A stretch of DNA of 64,000 bases from JBKQVT01 sp963727245 (GCA_963727245.1 CAVSFO010000001.1:434001-498000), one strand, 5' to 3'; positions 35,213-44,783 are shown, counted from the stretch's first letter. The notes: generated by a model from the sequence alone, not told the origin. Program-made: numbers and translations.

Positions 35213-36560
35213 CTAGCCGAGCCCGTGCTTGGCCAACTTGTCGCGGAAGGTCGAGGGCTTCATGCCCAGCGCGGCGGCGGCGGCGGTCTTGTTGCCCCCG
35301 GCAGTCCGCAAGGCGCTGCTGAGCAACTCCCTTTCCGTCTGGTCCATGGCGGCTTGGAAATCGCCGGGCGGGACACTCTTGGCGGCGGCGTCGGCCGCGG
35401 CGAGGCCGCCCATCTCGGCCGCCAATAACTCGGCGGTGACGTGTCCCGAGCCCACCAGGTAGGCCCGCTCCAGGGTATGGGACAATTCGCGGACATTGCC
35501 GGGCCAGGCGTGCTGGCGGAGGATTTCCACGGCCTCGGCGTCGATGCGACACTCCCGCCCACTGGCGATCTGTCGCAACAGGTGGGCGGCCAGCACGGGC
35601 ACGTCCTCCAGCCGCTCCCGCAACGGCGGGATGTTGACCCGCAGCACGTCGAGCCGGTAGTAAAGGTCCTCGCGGAAGGTCCCCTCGGCGATTTGATCGA
35701 GGAGGATGCGCTTGGTGGAAGCGATGATGCGGACGTCGGCCTTGATGGGGGCGGTGCCGCCGACGCGCTCGAAGACCTTCTCCTCGATCGCGCGGAGCAG
35801 CTTCGACTGCTGGCCGAGAGGGATGTCGTCGACGTCGTCGAGATAGAGGGTGCCGCCCTCGGCCAGATCGAAGCGGCCTTTGCGGCGCTGGTCGGCGCCG
35901 GTGAAGGAACCCTTCTCATGGCCGTAGAGCTCGCTCTCGATGAGCTGCGGCGGGAAGAGCGTGCAACCGACCTTGACGTAGGGAAACCCTTGGCGGTGGC
36001 AGAGGCGATGGATTACCCCCGCGACCAGGTCCTTGCCCACGCCCGTCTCGCCGCAGAGCAGGACGTTGGCGTCCGTGCGGGCGCAGATCTGGATCATGTG
36101 CCGGACGCGGCCCATGACGGCGCTGGGGCCGACGATCAACTGCTCGAACGTCGGCCGCCGGCAGCGGCGCGGCCGCCGGGGCCCCGGCGGCGGCGGACCG
36201 CTTCAGGCGCTCGATGCGGGCCAGCAGCGGAAAGACGTCGTCGTTGCGGAACGGCTTGGTGACGAAATCGAAGGCCCCCAGCCGCATCGCTTCCACGGCC
36301 ACCGGGATGCTGCCGTAGGCGGTCATCATAATGACCTCCAGGTCCGCCAGCGGCCCCTGCTTGATCCGCTTCAGCAGCTCGATGCCGTCGAGGTTGGGCA
36401 TCTTCAGGTCGGTCACGACCACGTCGAAGCGTCCGCGCTGCAACTGCTCCCAGGCCTCCTGGCCATCGGCGGCGGCAACGACTTCGTAGCCCTGGCCGCG
36501 GAGGTCTTCCGCCAGGGTGACGCGTTTGATCTTCTCGTCGTCGGCGATGAGGATTTTCAT
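35213..36560 (-). CDS. Sigma-54-dependent response regulator, NtrC family (frameshifted)
   Basis: A regulator of about 450 residues. The receiver domain (start 36560) has MKILIADDEKIKR, the phospho-acceptor VVVTDLKMPNLDG and VTKPFRNDDV. A shift near 36155 separates it from the AAA+ domain, which has LLCGETGVGKDLVAGVIH (Walker A), YGHEKGSFTGADQRRKGRF (the sigma-54 contact loop, GSFTGA instead of GAFTGA), GTLYLDDVDDIPL and the arginine-finger region. The C-terminus has a Fis-type helix-turn-helix (NKTAAAAALGMKPSTFRDKL). It activates sigma-54 promoters by ATP-driven remodelling. The cognate kinase gene lies 66 bases upstream on the same strand. Confidence 0.88.
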
Positions 36561-36626
36561 ATTCCCACGGTACTCAAGCGCATCAGTCTACTCAAGCCTG
36601 CGTGGCTGGGCAAGCCCCGGAACCAC

Positions 36627-37940
36627 CTAGCCCAATGCGGACAACGTTGTGGGGGGCGGTAAGCCGGTTTCCGCCCGATTCAGCACGACGGTAAAGGTGG
36701 CGCCGTGTCCGAGGGTGCTGCGGACTTCGATGCGGCCGCCCATTTCCGAGATCAACATGCGGCACAGTCCCAGGCCCAGGCCCGTGCCGCCGGAGGCCGC
36801 CCGGGTCGTGTAGAAGGGCTCGAAGATCTTCTCCAGGTCGAGCCGGGGAATGCCCACCCCGGTGTCGCTGACGTCGATGGCGACGGAGCCCATCTGGTCT
36901 TCGTCTTTGCGGCCCAGGGCGTAGGTCCGCAAGGTGAGGGTGCCGCCGCGGGGCATCGCGGCCAGGGCGTTGGTGCAGAGATTGAAAAGGACTTCCTGCA
37001 GCGTGTACGGGTCGCCCTGGACCGGCTCCACGTCGCCCAATTCCTTGGCGATGCGGATGGCGCCGACGTGGCTGGCGCCGAACACCTCCAGCGTCGCCTC
37101 CACGGCGGCGTTCACGTCGGTGCTCTGCAAGGTGATGCCGTGCGGCCGGGCGAAGGCCTGCACCCGCGTCGCCGTCCGCTCGATGCGGTCCAGGGCCTCG
37201 GTCATCATCTGCACGTACTCGGTGAGATGGGGATCGTCCTTCACGCGCTCGCCCACGCGCCGCAGGCAGTTCTGCACGCCGTCCAGCGGGTTGGCGATCT
37301 GGTGGGCGATGCCGGCCACGAGCTGGCCGATGCCCAGCATCTTCTCCTTCTGACGGATCTCGGCGTGGGCGCGGTCCACGTAACGCCGGATCGAGGTGGT
37401 GAAATAGACGGTGATCCACAGCGCGCTATCGAAGGCCACGAAGATGCCCAGCAGGTGCAGGGCGTCCAGCGGCGCCGGCTGGGGCGGATCGGAGGGAAAA
37501 TGCAGGGGAAAGACGGGGATCCAGTGCAGGTACTCCAGCAGCATCACCGTCCCCACCAGCGCCGTCACCAGGGCGGCGAAAAAGTAGGGCGCCGAGCCGC
37601 GCAGATACATCCCCGTGATGATCATGTGAAAGAGGAAATAGACCAGGAAGGGGTTGCGCGGCAGGTCGGCGAAATACAACAACAGCGTCAGCGCGACCAG
37701 GTCGAAGGCGACCTGGAGGGAGATTTGACGGTCGACGCTCCCCTCGCTCACCCCGTCCTGCTGCCGGAGGCGGAAGAGCAGGTTGTAGCCCAGCATCGCG
37801 GCGGCGACGACATAGAGGGGCCCGGGGTGCGCGATGACGTGCAACACCGAGCTGGTCAGCCAGATCACGGCGAAGACCGAGGCGCAGGCCAGCCACCGCA
37901 GCGAGATCAGCCATCGGGCGCCTTCGGGGGGAAGTTTCAT
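36627..37940 (-). CDS. Membrane sensor histidine kinase
   Basis: A 437-residue kinase. Six predicted membrane helices in the first 220 residues (SVFAVIWLTSSVLHVIAHPG, FDLVALTLLLYFADLPRNPF, ALVTALVGTVMLLEYLHWIP and others) form the sensor. The dimerisation helix has LGIGQLVAGIAHQIANPLDG, with the phosphorylated His followed by Gln where most relatives have Glu. The catalytic domain shows EVLFNLCTNALAAMPRGG, VSDTGVGIPRLDLEKIFEPF and TGLGLGLCRMLISEMGG. The start at 37940 is chosen because the upstream frame is repeat DNA. It is the upstream gene of the pair with the sigma-54 response regulator. Confidence 0.9.
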   Translation of the reverse strand: MKLPPEGARWLISLRWLACASVFAVIWLTSSVLHVIAHPGPLYVVAAAMLGYNLLFRLRQQDGVSEGSVDRQISLQVAFDLVALTLLLYFADLPRNPFLVYFLFHMIITGMYLRGSAPYFFAALVTALVGTVMLLEYLHWIPVFPLHFPSDPPQPAPLDALHLLGIFVAFDSALWITVYFTTSIRRYVDRAHAEIRQKEKMLGIGQLVAGIAHQIANPLDGVQNCLRRVGERVKDDPHLTEYVQMMTEALDRIERTATRVQAFARPHGITLQSTDVNAAVEATLEVFGASHVGAIRIAKELGDVEPVQGDPYTLQEVLFNLCTNALAAMPRGGTLTLRTYALGRKDEDQMGSVAIDVSDTGVGIPRLDLEKIFEPFYTTRAASGGTGLGLGLCRMLISEMGGRIEVRSTLGHGATFTVVLNRAETGLPPPTTLSALG

Positions 37941-37950
37941 GGCAGGAGGG

Positions 37951-37977
37951 GCCGGGGACCAGGGGCCAGGGACCAGG
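37951..37977. repeat. GGGACCAGGGGCC repeat
   Basis: Low-complexity run between the kinase gene start and the next gene, of the same type as 13304-13330. It lies just outside the kinase start codon, which argues against an upstream start. Confidence 0.7.
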
Positions 37978-38079
37978 CGGCAATACGCCACGAGACCCTC
38001 TTGTGCCTGCGGCACCCCGATAGCAAAGCTATCGGGGCCACCCGCGACGCGTCGGCCAAGCGGAAAGTTGCACAAGCTA

Positions 38080-40260
38080 CTATGACGCCGCTCCTTGATC
38101 CACCGCGCCCCAGGACACGGCGGCGGTCCGCTCCTGGAGGTCGAGGGTCAGAAGGATGTGATCGTCGATGCGGGCGCCGTGCTGGCGAAGAAAGGCGCCC
38201 AGCCCCCAGGCGCGGCCGTCCTTGGTCGCCAGCGCGCCGATCTCGGCGCCGTCGGGGGCGACCAGCGTGAAGCGGCCGCGGACCACCTTCTTCAGGGCCG
38301 CCGGCACGGTGATGACCGCGTAGGTGCTGGCCGCCTTCGACAGCCGGTAACGCAACCAGATCTTGCCGTCTTCCGTCCAGCCGTGGCTGTCCAGCACGCG
38401 GTGCCCGGCGCGATGCGAACGCCGCGCCGCCAGCAAGGCGTCGATCTGCGCGGGCGCCACCTCGGTGCCCAGCAGCCCATACACGCTATGCCCAAGCTGC
38501 ACGATGATCGGCGACCAGGAGACGAAGGCATGGAAGCTGAAGCGGTTCATGCCGCCGCTCACGCAGATGTCTTCCATCTCGCCGCGTTCCATCACCGGGC
38601 CGTATTTTTTCAGCACGTTGACCAGGTTCCATTCCACGCCGGTGAGCGCTTCGCGCCAATCGCGCTGGGAATCGGCGCACGATCCGCTGGCCTTCGATCC
38701 TCACGCCGGGCAGATCGCGGCAGAAGGCCAGCAGCACGCCTTCCGGGGGCGGTTCTTTCCACATGCGGCGGTTGCGGCCCACGGCGCCGCGAAGTTGCCG
38801 GACGGTGACGCTGCCGGCTACGGCCAGCACCTTGTCGATCGTTTTGGGCAGGCCGTGCTTGCCGATGCCCTTGATGCGGAACCAGCCCGCGCGCTCGTCC
38901 AACCAGGAGAAGCCGGCGACCAACTGCAGGGTCTGCCGCACCAATTCCGCGCTGACCGCGCCGGGAAACTTCGCCGCCACCCGCCGCCCGATCTGCTCGG
39001 CGGTGGCCAGGCCGTGAAAGTAGACGTCCTTCTTGGCCACGTCGGCGATGGCCGGCGCCACCTCGACCTGATCTGCGCGGACCGCCAGGCGCGGGCTCTT
39101 CTCCCGGTCGGGATCGATCTTGACGACGCGGAAATCGGCGCGGCGGCCCAACAACTTGGCCCCCGTGGCCAGCCCCTCCAGGGACATGCCCACGGCCGTC
39201 CAGCCCCGCTGGCGGAGTTCCGCCTCCAGGGCGTCGGCCGCGGCCGGCAACCGCTCCTGGACCAGCGCCAGCGACCGGTCCAGCACCGGGGCGAGGATGT
39301 CGGCCGTGCTCTTGGCCTTCCGCGTCAGCTTGCGCAGATCTGGCGGATCCGCTCGCGGGTAATTCCAAACCGCTTGCCGATGTGCGTCAACGTCCGTTGC
39401 CGCCCGTCGTTCCAGCCGTAATATCCGATGAGAATCTCGGCGTTGCGGTCGCCGGGAATGGCCACGAAGATGTCGATCAACTCCTGCTCCAGCGTCCGCC
39501 CGGGCATCTGCGCGATCCGCTCGGCGAGTTGCCGCACCTGGCAGGCCAAGTAGCCCGGATCGGGCGGATCGTGTGCCCGCGCCAACAGCCGCTCGGCCAA
39601 CTCCCGCGCCGTGCGGGCCTCGATGTCCATGGCGTGCATGTGGCGGGCGAAACGCGGGTCGTCGCTGCGGACCAGTTCCGTGCCGGACAGCTCGGCCAGG
39701 CCGGCCGCCGCGGCCGTCAACTCCTCCGACAGCGCCGGTCGCCGGCCTGCCCTGCGCGGGCCATCCACGCCGCCGTCGCCCCCCGGCGATTCCAAGGCGC
39801 TGAGCAAATCGACCAGGCAGCGCGGACCAAATGCCCGCATCGACATGATCTCGCCGATCGTGTGGTCGCCCAACGTCTCCAGACGCTCGTCGAATCCCTC
39901 GCGGACCAAGCAGCGACGGGTACGGTTCTCCAGCCTCAAGGTGGACAGATCGGTCCCGTCGGGCGGCCGGGGAAAATGGCAATGTTGAAATGTCTTGCGG
40001 ACCTGGCAGACCGAAATCCGCTCGACCACGATCCGCGAAAGCTCGATAATCGCCCCCCGCGGGAGCCGCTCCCAAATCGTCTCATCCAGGTCGCACAGCT
40101 TCAGGTCGGCGCCGCCCAGTTTCCTCTTGAATTCGTCGGGGATCGGCTCGACGAGGAACTCCCGCAGCGTATACGGCGCCACTCGCTGCCCGGGACGGGG
40201 ATAGCGATTTGTCGGCTGGGAAGAGACCATCGCACGAGCCTCGAGGCGACGGGAGATCAC
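38080..40260 (-). CDS. Chimeric RpoA-CTD / sigma-region-4 transcription protein (frameshifted)
   Basis: Three frames joined give about 727 residues. Residues about 105-157 (LSTLRLENRTRRCLVREGF, GEIMSMRAFGPRCLVDLL) match the C-terminal DNA-binding domain of the RNA polymerase alpha subunit. Near residue 300 comes TLTHIGKRFGITRERIRQI, which is sigma-70 region 4. After a missing base near 39341 follows a long helical part (STADILAPVLDRSLALVQER) and then winged-helix-like segments such as LVRQTLQLVAGFSWLDERAG and VLAVAGSVTVRQLRGAVGRN. A second shift near 38665 leads to a final region (VEWNLVNVLKKYGPVMERG) unknown to me. There is no sigma region 2, so it is not a complete sigma factor. Probably a transcription regulator. 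Start may be 40260 or 40230. Confidence 0.7.
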
Positions 40261-40339
40261 GGTCCCCGATTATAACAAAAAAACGGAGAAGGAAAAGAGC
40301 CTGGTGGAAAATGTGAAAATCAGGGGATGCAATGCCCCC

Positions 40340-40684
40340 TCATCCTGGCGGCCAGGACAGCCCGCGGCCCCCCAGCAAGTGAAAATGCAAGTGCGGCACG
40401 GCCTGGCCGGAATCCGGACCGCAGTTGACCACCACGCGGTATCCCCGCGTCAAGCCCCGCCGGGCGGCCAGATCGCGGACCACCACCAGCAGATGGCCCA
40501 CCAAGGCGGCGTCCTCCGCGCTCACGTCATCGAGCGACGGGATCTCTTTTTTGGGGATCACCAGCAGGTGGACCGGCGCCTGGGGATGAATGTCTTCGAA
40601 GGCCAGGCAGCGGTCGTCCTCGAAGACGATCTTGGCCGGGATTTCCCGGTCGATGATCCGCTTGAAAAGCGTCTTTTCACTCAT
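40340..40684 (-). CDS. HIT-family nucleotide hydrolase
   Basis: A 114-residue protein with the histidine-triad motif HLHFHLLGGR near the C-terminus and the N-terminal TLFKRIIDREIPAKIVFEDD of the HinT branch. These enzymes hydrolyse adenosine phosphoramidates such as lysyl-AMP. Length is normal. It lies downstream of the Trm112-like gene on the same strand, 63 bases apart, with a GGGACC-type repeat in between, so co-transcription is possible. Confidence 0.92.
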   Translation of the reverse strand: MSEKTLFKRIIDREIPAKIVFEDDRCLAFEDIHPQAPVHLLVIPKKEIPSLDDVSAEDAALVGHLLVVVRDLAARRGLTRGYRVVVNCGPDSGQAVPHLHFHLLGGRGLSWPPG

Positions 40685-40712
40685 GGCGTCTCCTGCCCGA
40701 TTGGGTTCCCAC

Positions 40713-40748
40713 TCCCTGGTCCCTGGCCCCCGGTCCCTGGCCCCTGGT
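40713..40748. repeat. GGTCCCTGGCCCC repeat (inverted orientation)
   Basis: Run of CCCTGGTCCCTGGCCCC units between the Trm112-like and HIT genes, reaching the stop codon of the former. It is the same family as 49450-49483, in the opposite orientation. Confidence 0.7.
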
Positions 40749-41017
40749 CATAGCGTTTCCTGCTCGATCTGGTCCAGCGCGATGGCCTCCTCGATCAACA
40801 GCACGGGAATATCGTCGACGATGGGATACAGCAGCGTGTGATCGTGCCGAACCAACGCGGCGTGCAAGAGGTCCTCGACCGGGCGGCCGGCCTGGTTCTT
40901 CACGCGGCCGGCAGCGATGGCTCGATTCAGCCGCGACAACAAGGGCTGGTCGGCCAGCTTCAGCGGCAGGCGATCCTTCGGGCAAACGAGCATTTCCGCC
41001 AGTTCTCGGTCGATCAT
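40748..41017 (-). CDS. Trm112-family zinc-ribbon protein
   Basis: An 89-residue member of the Trm112/YcaR family, with MLVCPKDRLPLKL near the N-terminus and HTLLYPIVDDIPVLLIEEAI at the C-terminus. In bacteria such proteins are thought to bind and activate methyltransferases. Only one Cys of the usual CP-x-C site is present, so zinc binding may be lost. The start at 41017 (MIDRELAEM) matches the family; the longer upstream frame does not. Confidence 0.88.
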   Translation of the reverse strand: MIDRELAEMLVCPKDRLPLKLADQPLLSRLNRAIAAGRVKNQAGRPVEDLLHAALVRHDHTLLYPIVDDIPVLLIEEAIALDQIEQETL

Positions 41018-41090
41018 ACTCGGCCCCCATGAATGGCTACCGCCAAGATCGCAGAACTCGGGGAATTTTGCAAGGGGGGCGACAACCGCC

Positions 41091-41330
41091 CTACTTTTCC
41101 TTCGTGCCCTCAAGCGGGGGTGATGGATCTCGAAGTTGCTCCGGAACTTTGACCGGCTCGGTGCGGATTTCGAGGGGCGGATTGAAATCGGCCGGCCAGG
41201 GGACCGTCGCCGCAGGGCGGCCGGCGCCCTTCTTCGCCCCGCCGGCGGCAGAACCCGATGGCAGCTCGTGCCATCCGCAGCCAGCCAGCGTCAGGGCCAA
41301 CAGGATCGTCGCGGGGAAGTTGAAATTCAT
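41091..41330 (-). CDS. Small Pro-rich lipoprotein
   Basis: A 79-residue product with a lipobox (ATILLALTLAGCGWHELP) and a short Pro/Glu-rich tail (EPVKVPEQLRDPSPPLEG). The lipidated Cys would be at about residue 18. No domain is recognised. Such short lipoproteins are common in planctomycetes. It is upstream of the Trm112-like gene on the same strand, 73 bases away. Confidence 0.65.
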   Translation of the reverse strand: MNFNFPATILLALTLAGCGWHELPSGSAAGGAKKGAGRPAATVPWPADFNPPLEIRTEPVKVPEQLRDPSPPLEGTKEK

Positions 41331-41574
41331 GACAGCTATTATCCCCGCCCGCGACCGCTATATCAACCCACCGGCGATCATTTTGGATCGGTGAGACGAC
41401 GCCTGGTAACAACGCAACTCCTTGTTTCGCAATGCTTTAGGATGATTTCTGAGGGGGCCGCAAGCCGCTGACGCCGCCGCTGGCGAACGATTCCCGCACC
41501 GGCCGCGTAAAATTGAGTAAGCCTGCGCGGCTCCGCCGTCGGGCTGCAAGCGTCTCGTCAAGGAGAGATTGGGC

Positions 41575-42252
41575 ATGTTCTTTAGTCCGATGTACCTGCT
41601 GTATATGGCTCCGGCCATGTTGCTGGCGATGTGGGCGCAGTGGCGCGTCCACTCGGCCTATGCCGCAGCGCAGCAGATGCCGGCGCCGCTGAGCGGGGCG
41701 GCCGCCGCCCGGCACGTGCTCGATTCGGCCGGCCTTCAGAACGTCGGTATCGAGCCCATCCCCGGCGAGTTGACCGACCATTACGATCCCCGCGACAAGG
41801 TGCTGAACTTGAGCGAGGCCGTCTATCAGAGCCGGACCCTGGCCGCCGTGGGAATCGCCGCCCACGAGGCCGGCCATGCCCTCCAGGATGCCGCCGCCTA
41901 CGCGCCGCTGGTGGTGCGGAATGCGATCGTCCCGGTCGCCGGTTTCGGCAGCCAGGCAGGCATTTGGATCGTGTTCCTGGGGGCCATCCTCCAACAACCC
42001 ATGCTGGTGTCGCTGGGAATCGTCCTCTTCTCCGCGATGGTATTCTTCCAGGTCGTCAATCTGCCGGTGGAGTTCAACGCCAGTGCCCGGGCAAAGGCCC
42101 AGTTGGTCTCCCTGGGGATCATCAACGAGGAGGAGTTGCACCAGGTGGCCAACGTGCTCAACGCGGCCGCCTGGACCTACGTGGCGGCCACACTCCAGGC
42201 GATTATGACGCTGCTGTATCTGATCTCGCGTTTCGGCCAGCGGCGGAGTTAA
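41575..42252 (+). CDS. Membrane zinc metallopeptidase (Zn_peptidase_2)
   Basis: A 225-residue integral membrane protein with the zinc site HEAGHALQD (about residues 100-108) in the context of VGIAAHEAGHALQDAAAYAP. It has an N-terminal membrane helix and two or three more near residues 130-175, followed by the conserved LPVEFNASARAKAQL segment. The family (COG2738) is widespread but uncharacterised. The ATG at 41575 is chosen because AAGGAGAG precedes it by 7 bases; a TTG at 41569 is also in frame. Confidence 0.88.
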   Translation: MFFSPMYLLYMAPAMLLAMWAQWRVHSAYAAAQQMPAPLSGAAAARHVLDSAGLQNVGIEPIPGELTDHYDPRDKVLNLSEAVYQSRTLAAVGIAAHEAGHALQDAAAYAPLVVRNAIVPVAGFGSQAGIWIVFLGAILQQPMLVSLGIVLFSAMVFFQVVNLPVEFNASARAKAQLVSLGIINEEELHQVANVLNAAAWTYVAATLQAIMTLLYLISRFGQRRS

Positions 42253-42330
42253 GCGCAACGGCCTCCGGGATTGGGGCCCTGAGGGGGCAGGCGTCCCGCT
42301 TGCGGTTTCCTCCTAATCCCCAATCCCTTC

Positions 42331-42376
42331 CCAAAAAGCGAGCGCCACGGGCAGAGTCCTTCTGCACGTGGCGCTC
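42331..42376 (-). terminator. Rho-independent terminator of the oxidoreductase gene
   Basis: On the minus strand a 17-base-pair imperfect stem (GAGCGCCACG...CGTGGCGCTC, 42340-42376) is followed by a run of five T (plus-strand AAAAA at 42333-42337). It lies 82 bases beyond the stop of the Gfo/Idh gene and also separates it from the convergent metallopeptidase gene. Confidence 0.75.
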
Positions 42377-42458
42377 TTCGTCGCGACGAACTGACTGCGG
42401 ACCGCAAAGGGGGACGCTCGCGGCCCGCAAGAATAATCCGGCCCGGGGTCCCCGGCCT

Positions 42459-43601
42459 TTATTTCACCTCATCCAGCTTGACGGGGCGTTTCTCTTCGGC
42501 CGAAATCAGCGCCGCTTCCAGCACGCGCTGGGTCTGGTAGGCGTCGTTGAAATCGGGAATCGGCAGGGTCGGTTCTTCGCCGGCCAGCACGCGGAGGATA
42601 TCGTAGGCCTGGTTGGTGAAGCCATGTTCGTAGCCGATGATGTGGGCGTCCGGCCACCAGTTGGCCACGTAGGGATGGTCGCCGCCGTGGGTGCACATGA
42701 TGGTGGTCCATCCCTGCACGGCCCGGGGCAGCGTGGCATCGTAATACTGCAATTCGTTCATCCGCTCGAAGTCGAACTTCACCGAGCCCTTGGTGCCGTT
42801 GATCTCGATGTTGTTGCGGTTTTGGTTGCCGGTGGCCTGGCGGGCGGCCTCGAAGCTGGCCACGGCGCCGCCGGAGAAGCGGGCCAGGAACAGCACGGTG
42901 TCGTCGACCGTCACTTTGCCCTTGCCCCCGCCGCCAGGCAGCGTCCGCTCCTTGATGAACGTCTCGGCGATGGCCCCGGCGACTTCCGTGATCTCCTGGC
43001 CGGTGACGAAGCGGGTCATGTCGACGATGTGGGCGTTGAGGTCGCCGTGGGCGCCGGAGCCGGCCAGACTCTTGTCGAATCGCCACAGCAGGGGCACGGC
43101 GTCGCCGGCCCAATCCTGCAAGTAGGACGCACGGACATGGCGGATTTCCCCGAGTTTACCCGCCTTCACCAGTTGATAGGCCACGCCGATGGCCGGGCAG
43201 CGGCGATAGTTAAACCAGACGAAGGTCTTCACCTTGGCTTTCTTGGCCGCCTCGACCATCGCCCGGGCGTCGGCCAGCGTGCCGGCGATCGGCTTCTCGC
43301 AGGCGCAGGGCTTGCCGGCGGCGATGGCCGCCTGGGCGACCGGGGCGTGCATGTAGTTGGGCGTCACCACGTCCACTAGTCCGATCTCTGGCGAGCGGGC
43401 TACCTTTTCCCAGTCGCTGGAGGCATGTTGCCAGCCCCAGTTGTCGGCAAAACTCTGGGGATTTTCTTCCTTCTGCCCAAAGACCGTGTGCATTACGGGC
43501 TGCAACGTGGGCTTGAAGAACTTGGCCACCTGCCCCCAGGCGTTGGAGTGCGACCGCCCCATGAAACCCTGCCCAATCAGGGCGACGTTGATCTTAGCCA
43601 T
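42459..43601 (-). CDS. Gfo/Idh/MocA-family oxidoreductase
   Basis: A 380-residue NAD(P)-dependent dehydrogenase. The Rossmann motif is KINVALIGQGFMGRSHSNAW at residues 3-22; the catalytic lysine lies in CACEKPIAGTLADA, and the C-terminal beta-sheet domain includes GDLNAHIVDMTRFVTGQE and INGTKGSVKFDFERMNELQY. These enzymes act on sugars, inositols and similar polyols, and planctomycetes have many copies. There is no twin-arginine signal, so it should be cytoplasmic. The substrate is not inferable. A terminator hairpin lies downstream. Confidence 0.92.
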   Translation of the reverse strand: MAKINVALIGQGFMGRSHSNAWGQVAKFFKPTLQPVMHTVFGQKEENPQSFADNWGWQHASSDWEKVARSPEIGLVDVVTPNYMHAPVAQAAIAAGKPCACEKPIAGTLADARAMVEAAKKAKVKTFVWFNYRRCPAIGVAYQLVKAGKLGEIRHVRASYLQDWAGDAVPLLWRFDKSLAGSGAHGDLNAHIVDMTRFVTGQEITEVAGAIAETFIKERTLPGGGGKGKVTVDDTVLFLARFSGGAVASFEAARQATGNQNRNNIEINGTKGSVKFDFERMNELQYYDATLPRAVQGWTTIMCTHGGDHPYVANWWPDAHIIGYEHGFTNQAYDILRVLAGEEPTLPIPDFNDAYQTQRVLEAALISAEEKRPVKLDEVK

Positions 43602-44032
43602 GTTGGACTCCTTGGTGCGATTCCCCGCCGACGCTCGAGGGACGCTTTCCAGGGAAAAGCCCCCTCGATAGTTTGCATGGAGGGCGTTTATATCCGATTC
43701 CTTGTCTTTTGCAAGGGGCCGGAAAGCAGAAAATCTCCGCCAGGCCGTTTTCCCCGGCGACGCCGTAGGGGACAGTCCCGGGACAGGCTTCCGACCTGCG
43801 GCCGACGCAGCAAGCCGGTAGGGTGGGACCAACGGAGCGAGGTTCCACCATCTTCCGGGTGAATTGTGGTGGGACTTTGTCCCACCCTACCCTTGAAAAT
43901 GACCTATCCCGGGCAAAAACCGCAAAGAATCGTCTGGCACTCCGGCCCGAGAGGCGGTACGATGCACGTAGCGGCGAGTGGGAAGAGGAGTGAGGTCAAG
44001 GGCAATCGGAATTCAGAATAGGAGAGTTTCTC
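43602..44032. other. Divergent intergenic region with repeat copies
   Basis: 431 bases between the oxidoreductase gene and the following hypothetical gene. It holds a half-element GGGGACAGTCCCGGGACAG near 43768 and a diverged TAGGGTGGG palindrome at 43818-43890 (arms GTAGGGTGGGAC and GTCCCACCCTAC). The start-proximal part (43900-44032) shows GGAGAGT just before the next ATG. No gene is supported. Confidence 0.7.
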
Positions 44033-44605
44033 ATGTCGAACACGTGGCTATGGAAACACGCCCGGCTGGCGTGGCTGGGGTTGGGACTGCTGGTGGGATT
44101 TTCGGCGGCGGGGGTCTGGCCCAACACGCCGTTGCGGGCCGTGGCCACCGACCGCGTTGACACCTTCGCCATGGCGACGGTGCCGTTGGACGACTCGGTG
44201 GAGGCGGTCTGCTTCCTCGATTTCCTCACCGGCAACCTCCGCGCGATGGCGCTGTCCAAGCTCACCGGCCAGTTCCAGTACGCTTTCGCTTATAACGTGA
44301 ACAAGGACCTGAAGGTCGATCCGGCGAAAAACCCGCGCTACATGATGGTCAGCGGCATCGCCGACCTGCGGCATACGGGGGGATCACAACGGGCGCCGAG
44401 CAAGGCGATTGTCTACGTGGCCGAGATCACCAGCGGCAACGTGGCGGCCTACTGCGTGCCCTGGTCGCCCGCCGCCCGCAGCACCGGCCAGGCGATCCCG
44501 GGCCAGTTCTTCATTAAATTGGACGTCACCAAGTTCCGTTCGACGACCGGCCATGGCGCCCTCAACGGCGGCGTTGGCGGCGTTGGCGGCGGCGAAGATA
44601 AGTGA
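44033..44605 (+). CDS. Exported or anchored hypothetical protein
   Basis: A 190-residue protein with an N-terminal hydrophobic helix (LAWLGLGLLVGFSAAGVWP), a middle part with FLDFLTGNLRAMALSKLTGQ and YAFAYNVNKDLKVDPAKNP, and a Gly-rich end. I recognise it only as a planctomycete-type protein of unknown function. A GGAGAG motif lies before the ATG. It is followed by a perfect palindrome and then thiS; an operon with the thiamine genes is unlikely because the long hairpin intervenes. Confidence 0.7.
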   Translation: MSNTWLWKHARLAWLGLGLLVGFSAAGVWPNTPLRAVATDRVDTFAMATVPLDDSVEAVCFLDFLTGNLRAMALSKLTGQFQYAFAYNVNKDLKVDPAKNPRYMMVSGIADLRHTGGSQRAPSKAIVYVAEITSGNVAAYCVPWSPAARSTGQAIPGQFFIKLDVTKFRSTTGHGALNGGVGGVGGGEDK

Positions 44606-44661
44606 TCGCGGGCCGTGGGCGCTGCCGTAGTGCTTCACCAAAATGGGATCTTATGATTAAC

Positions 44662-44738
44662 GGTGCCACTGCTGGCTTGTCCAGCAGTGTTGCGCCCAGC
44701 GGTGGTGCGACACTGCTGGACAAGCCAGCAGTGGCACC
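44662..44738. repeat. TGCCACTGCTGG palindrome, perfect copy
   Basis: Arms of 29 bases (44662-44690 and 44710-44738), beginning GGTGCCACTGCTGGCTTGTC, are exact inverted copies with a 19-base centre. It is placed 45 bases upstream of the thiS start, where a leader RNA would fold. Confidence 0.9.
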
Positions 44739-44783
44739 CATCGCTGCGGGGGACACGGCGGCCGGGGCCGCCAGGGCCAAGCC

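Noticed and set aside
37941..38075. Longer N-terminus for the histidine kinase
   Set aside because: The extension is encoded by a GGGACC repeat and intergenic DNA and has no similarity to kinase sensors.
44606..44783. Thiamine pyrophosphate riboswitch before thiS
   Set aside because: The leader is mainly a perfect inverted repeat; I could not find the conserved CTGAGA and paired helices of the thi-box.
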